Positions 61,733 through 64,000 of a stretch of 64,000 nucleotides of DNA are shown piece after piece (the first letter of the stretch is position 1; the number at the start of each line of letters is the position of its first letter). The notes beneath the pieces were generated by a model that was not told the DNA's origin, did no database searches, and was given only the letters and a program-made list of their open reading frames with translations. The DNA comes from Dyadobacter sp. NIV53 (GTDB taxonomy: Bacteria > Bacteroidota > Bacteroidia > Cytophagales > Spirosomataceae). The position numbers and the translations under genes are program-made. The stretch is from NCBI RefSeq assembly GCF_019711195.1, contig NZ_CP081299.1, positions 5,986,501 to 6,050,500 of the forward strand. The letters are read 5' to 3'.

Positions 61733-61780
61733 TTTTATATTTCTTATCCTTAATTCCATTTATTTCCATTCTGCCTCTAA

Positions 61781-61842
61781 AATCAAAAATAGTTATACTA
61801 TTTTTATGGTGTACATGTAAAATAGTATAACTATTTTTGATT
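61781..61842. terminator. 24-bp perfect inverted repeat between convergent genes
   Basis: Arms 61781-61804 and 61819-61842 are perfect complements around a 14-nt loop (TATGGTGTACATGT). The stem is AT-rich and lies between the PolX-like gene and oxyR, so it may end transcription from both sides; each arm carries a T4-T5 run. Confidence 0.6.
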
Positions 61843-61898
61843 CAGAGAACTACTTTGGTATTGGCAAATTTGAATTAACTATTCCACAAAATCAGGCT

Positions 61899-62831
61899 TC
61901 ACAAAACCCTCATTTCCTTACTACCTTCAAAAACCACCTGCGGTACATATTCCATTATTCCGGTTTTCAGGGCTTCAATTAATCTTGTCTTCATTTGCTC
62001 GCGGTTCACAACCAGACAAACTTCACGTGCTGGTTCAGGATATTTGAAATTGCGGACATATTTTTTTCGGTCTTCCGGTAATTCAGCAATGGCGAGTTCG
62101 GGTAAAATAGTGATCCCGCCGTTACGGTCAACCATGCGCATAAGTGTTTCAATACTTCCTGACCGGTAATTAAAACTATTGCCAAACTGACTGTTGCGGC
62201 TCAGTTCGCATAAACGCTGGATTTGTGTCCTGAAACAATGCCCTTCTTCCAAAAGCCATAATTCATTGGGTTCGATATCTCCCGGAAGAATATATTGCTT
62301 GTTATACAAACCGGTATTTTCTGACACGTATGCATAGAAACGTTCCTTATATAAAGGGATTTCCTGCAAACTGCTTTCACCGGAAACAGACGCTACAACT
62401 CCAACGTCCAGATTTCCCAGTTTCAGTTCGCTGGTAATTCTTTCTGTAATCATTTCCGAAACATGCAGACGAATATCCGGATAAGCTTCTATAAATGGCT
62501 GAACCAAATGCGGTAGCAGGTAAGGCGCGATGGTTGGAATAATACCAATTCTTAATTCACCCGAAAGATCTCCATTAAAATGTTTGGCAATTTCGTTCAT
62601 ACGGCCTGCTTCCTGTAAAATCGTTTTGGCCTGATCAATAATTTTTCTTCCAATGCTGGTTGGAACAATGGGTTGTTTGGTACGGTCAAATATTTTTACT
62701 GCCAGTTCGTCTTCCAGTTTTTTAATCATCATGGAAAGTGTAGGCTGCGTCACATTGCAATGCTCGGCCGCCTGAACAAAATGCCGGTGATTATCCACAG
62801 CCACAATATATTCTAATTGCTGAATATTCAT
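61899..62831 (-). CDS. oxyR: LysR-family peroxide sensor OxyR
   Basis: 310 residues. LysR winged helix at 1-60 (NIQQLEYIVAVDNHRHFVQAAEHCNVTQPTL, key part AAEHCNVTQPTLSMMI). The regulatory domain carries both redox cysteines, C199 and C208 (GHCFRTQIQRLC), at the same numbers and spacing as Escherichia coli OxyR; they form the peroxide-induced disulfide. Also typical is FNYRSGSIETLMRMVDRNGGITILPELA. Expected to activate catalase and other defence genes. Divergent from the small repeat-protein gene. Confidence 0.95.
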   Translation of the reverse strand: MNIQQLEYIVAVDNHRHFVQAAEHCNVTQPTLSMMIKKLEDELAVKIFDRTKQPIVPTSIGRKIIDQAKTILQEAGRMNEIAKHFNGDLSGELRIGIIPTIAPYLLPHLVQPFIEAYPDIRLHVSEMITERITSELKLGNLDVGVVASVSGESSLQEIPLYKERFYAYVSENTGLYNKQYILPGDIEPNELWLLEEGHCFRTQIQRLCELSRNSQFGNSFNYRSGSIETLMRMVDRNGGITILPELAIAELPEDRKKYVRNFKYPEPAREVCLVVNREQMKTRLIEALKTGIMEYVPQVVFEGSKEMRVL

Positions 62832-63059
62832 AAAGGGTACAGATAGTATAAATTAAATCTATGTAAATATATGAACAATTGGTTTGATTGATAATTTATA
62901 TCATGTAGCCTGCTGAATATTTTAAAATTCCATGTACTCTATTTGCATTAAATTGATATTAAATTTTATTTATATCTTATTTTGGTGACAATTATGCACT
63001 GTGTAAGTCTTATTTTTACATGGCAAATGTTAACCATTATTCACATATCATAAAAGCAT

Positions 63060-63353
63060 ATGAAAAAGTTAAAAGCATTATTGATCGCAGTGTTTTTCTT
63101 AACAGTTGGAAATAGTTTTGCGCAAACCACGCAACCTGCAACGTCAGCTGCAAAAAGTGCAAAGAAGGAAATTAAAACCAAAGCAGACGGAACTCCGGAC
63201 AAACGTTACAGCGAAAATCAAAAACTGAAAGCGGATGGCACACCGGATAAACGTTACAGCGAAAATAAAAACCTGAAAAAAGACGGTACACCGGATAAAA
63301 GATTCAAAACTGCTAAAGCTGATTCTATAAAAACGGCTAAGAAAAAGAATTAA
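63060..63353 (+). CDS. Small secreted Lys-rich protein with DGTPDKRY repeats
   Basis: 97 residues with a signal peptide (MKKLKALLIAVFFLTVGNSFAQ). The mature part has three copies of a 16-17-residue repeat, KADGTPDKRYSENQKL, KADGTPDKRYSENKNL and KKDGTPDKRFKTAK, and a basic Lys-rich end. Short secreted proteins with this PDKRY motif are seen in Bacteroidota, but no function is known to me. The strong positive charge suggests binding to an acidic polymer (inference). Divergent from oxyR. Confidence 0.8.
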   Translation: MKKLKALLIAVFFLTVGNSFAQTTQPATSAAKSAKKEIKTKADGTPDKRYSENQKLKADGTPDKRYSENKNLKKDGTPDKRFKTAKADSIKTAKKKN

Positions 63354-63521
63354 CAAGTATTTGTAATTGAAGTAAGTGTCTGGTTACGTTATTGTTATCA
63401 ATAATATAGCCAGGCACTATTTTCTTATAAAAGAGCTGGCGGAACGGAAAATACAAAAACTGTTTTCTTGACAACTTGTAAGGTTTATTGATTTATTTGT
63501 TTACCAAATTTTTTTATAACC

Positions 63522-63740
63522 ATGAAAACAATGACTGTGGGTGAATTCAAAGCCCAGTTTTCCAATGTGATTGAGCTGGTAAAAAAGGGTGAAGAAATAG
63601 CAGTGACCTTTGGTAAAAAAGAAGGAAAGCGTCGGATACTATACTCCAAAAGTAATGGATTTCAGAAGAATCTGGTACTCATATCAAAAGATGTAAATAT
63701 GCCACCTTATATTCATGAAGGTTTGCAGTTGCTTTGGTAG
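63522..63740 (+). pseudogene. Broken Phd/YefM-type antitoxin
   Basis: The first 33 residues are typical Phd/YefM antitoxin (MKTMTVGEFKAQFSNVIELV, then KKGEEIAVTFGKK). After that the sequence loses similarity. Removing one A from the A6 run at 63615-63620 brings back the expected GKKKESVGYYTPK, but that frame soon also loses similarity, so more than one lesion may exist. No toxin gene is found downstream, where a terminator and alaS follow. Most likely a decayed orphan antitoxin, possibly made worse by a sequence error. Confidence 0.65.
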
Positions 63741-63766
63741 TAATATATTGATGTTGTATCGTAAAC

Positions 63767-63795
63767 AAAAAGCTGCCCGTTTAAAGCAGCTTTTT
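63767..63795. terminator. Bidirectional terminator before alaS
   Basis: AAAAAGCTGC (63767-63776) and GCAGCTTTTT (63786-63795), a perfect 10-bp stem with a 9-nt loop. Between the antitoxin remnant and the convergent alaS gene, it can serve both. Confidence 0.88.
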
Positions 63796-63823
63796 AAATC
63801 ATTACGACAAATAATAATATTTT

Positions 63824-64000
63824 CTAAAATAATTCCTTCGCTTTTTCCAGTGCTGTATCCAAACCGGCAACATCCGATCCGCCAGCAGTTGCAAAGAAAG
63901 GCTGCCCGCCACCACCGCCACGAATTTCTTTTGCCAGTTCTTTTACAATTTTCCCTGCATTGAGGCCAGCCGACTGCACCAGATTTTCAGCAATAAAAAC
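63824..64000 (-). CDS. alaS: Alanyl-tRNA synthetase, C-terminal end (partial)
   Basis: The last 58 codons, running off the right edge. The sequence LNAGKIVKELAKEI, the glycine-rich RGGGGGQPFFATAGG and the end DTALEKAKELF match the DHHA1/C-Ala end of AlaS, which charges tRNA-Ala. Stop TAG at 63824-63826. The call rests on the Gly-rich motif, which is highly specific. Confidence 0.85.
   Translation of the reverse strand, partial: VFIAENLVQSAGLNAGKIVKELAKEIRGGGGGQPFFATAGGSDVAGLDTALEKAKELF

Overview
This 64 kb window is chromosomal DNA of a Bacteroidota bacterium, most likely Cytophagales and probably close to Dyadobacter (lineage is my inference). The signs are C-terminal type IX secretion (T9SS) sorting tails, a SusC/SusD pair driven by a FecI/FecR sigma/anti-sigma pair, several Bacteroidota-type DUF proteins (DUF2490, DUF6268, DUF4394), few Shine-Dalgarno sites, and AT-rich intergenic DNA between genes of about 40-50% GC.

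Layout. 1-13.4 kb: 3' part of a giant T9SS surface protein (beta-helix, RCC1-like propeller, then eight tandem 720/723-bp units). 13.6-21.9 kb: a convergent second giant (2750 aa) with a dimethylformamidase-like domain, a deacetylase-like domain, six tandem 282-bp units and two malectin domains. 22.4-23.3 kb: a frame-disrupted Hsp20 and a small membrane protein. 23.6-25.4 kb: an IS1182-type element with 8-bp target duplications, sitting in the loop of what was a transcription terminator. 25.5-38.9 kb, all on the minus strand: a DUF4394 lipoprotein, a Tat-exported TIM-barrel isomerase, a PQQ sugar dehydrogenase fused to cytochrome c, SusD, SusC, FecR (frame-disrupted) and a FecI-type sigma factor. 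39-43.5 kb: an FG-GAP lipoprotein with a haem motif, a PepSY membrane protein, a stand-alone Fur-like DNA-binding domain and an AraC regulator. 43.9-47.2 kb: DUF892 ferritin-like protein, catalase HPII and an ankyrin protein. 47.4-56.6 kb: DUF2490, GAF histidine kinase, DUF6268, cytochrome bd oxidase, an esterase, a hydroxyacyl-CoA dehydrogenase and a DUF4919-like protein. 56.7-64 kb: CsbD (frame-disrupted), a cellobiose-2-epimerase-like enzyme, a Gfo/Idh/MocA oxidoreductase, a PolX-like PHP protein (frame-disrupted, polymerase site lost), OxyR, a small repeat protein, a broken Phd/YefM antitoxin, and the 3' end of alaS.

Function. The centre looks like a sugar-uptake and oxidation locus under trans-envelope sigma control, with two haem-motif envelope proteins nearby. 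Around it is a stress set (Hsp20, CsbD, DUF892, KatE, ankyrin, OxyR, cytochrome bd). No rRNA, tRNA or CRISPR array was seen.

The most unusual signals are: (i) six single-base frame disruptions in otherwise conserved genes, where three are an extra A just before GAAGG and three are losses in homopolymers; (ii) an IS inserted exactly into a terminator loop; (iii) a PolX relative that has lost all polymerase carboxylates but keeps its PHP site; (iv) a Fur-like wing-helix without metal-binding domain; (v) the redox-equipped SusCD locus.
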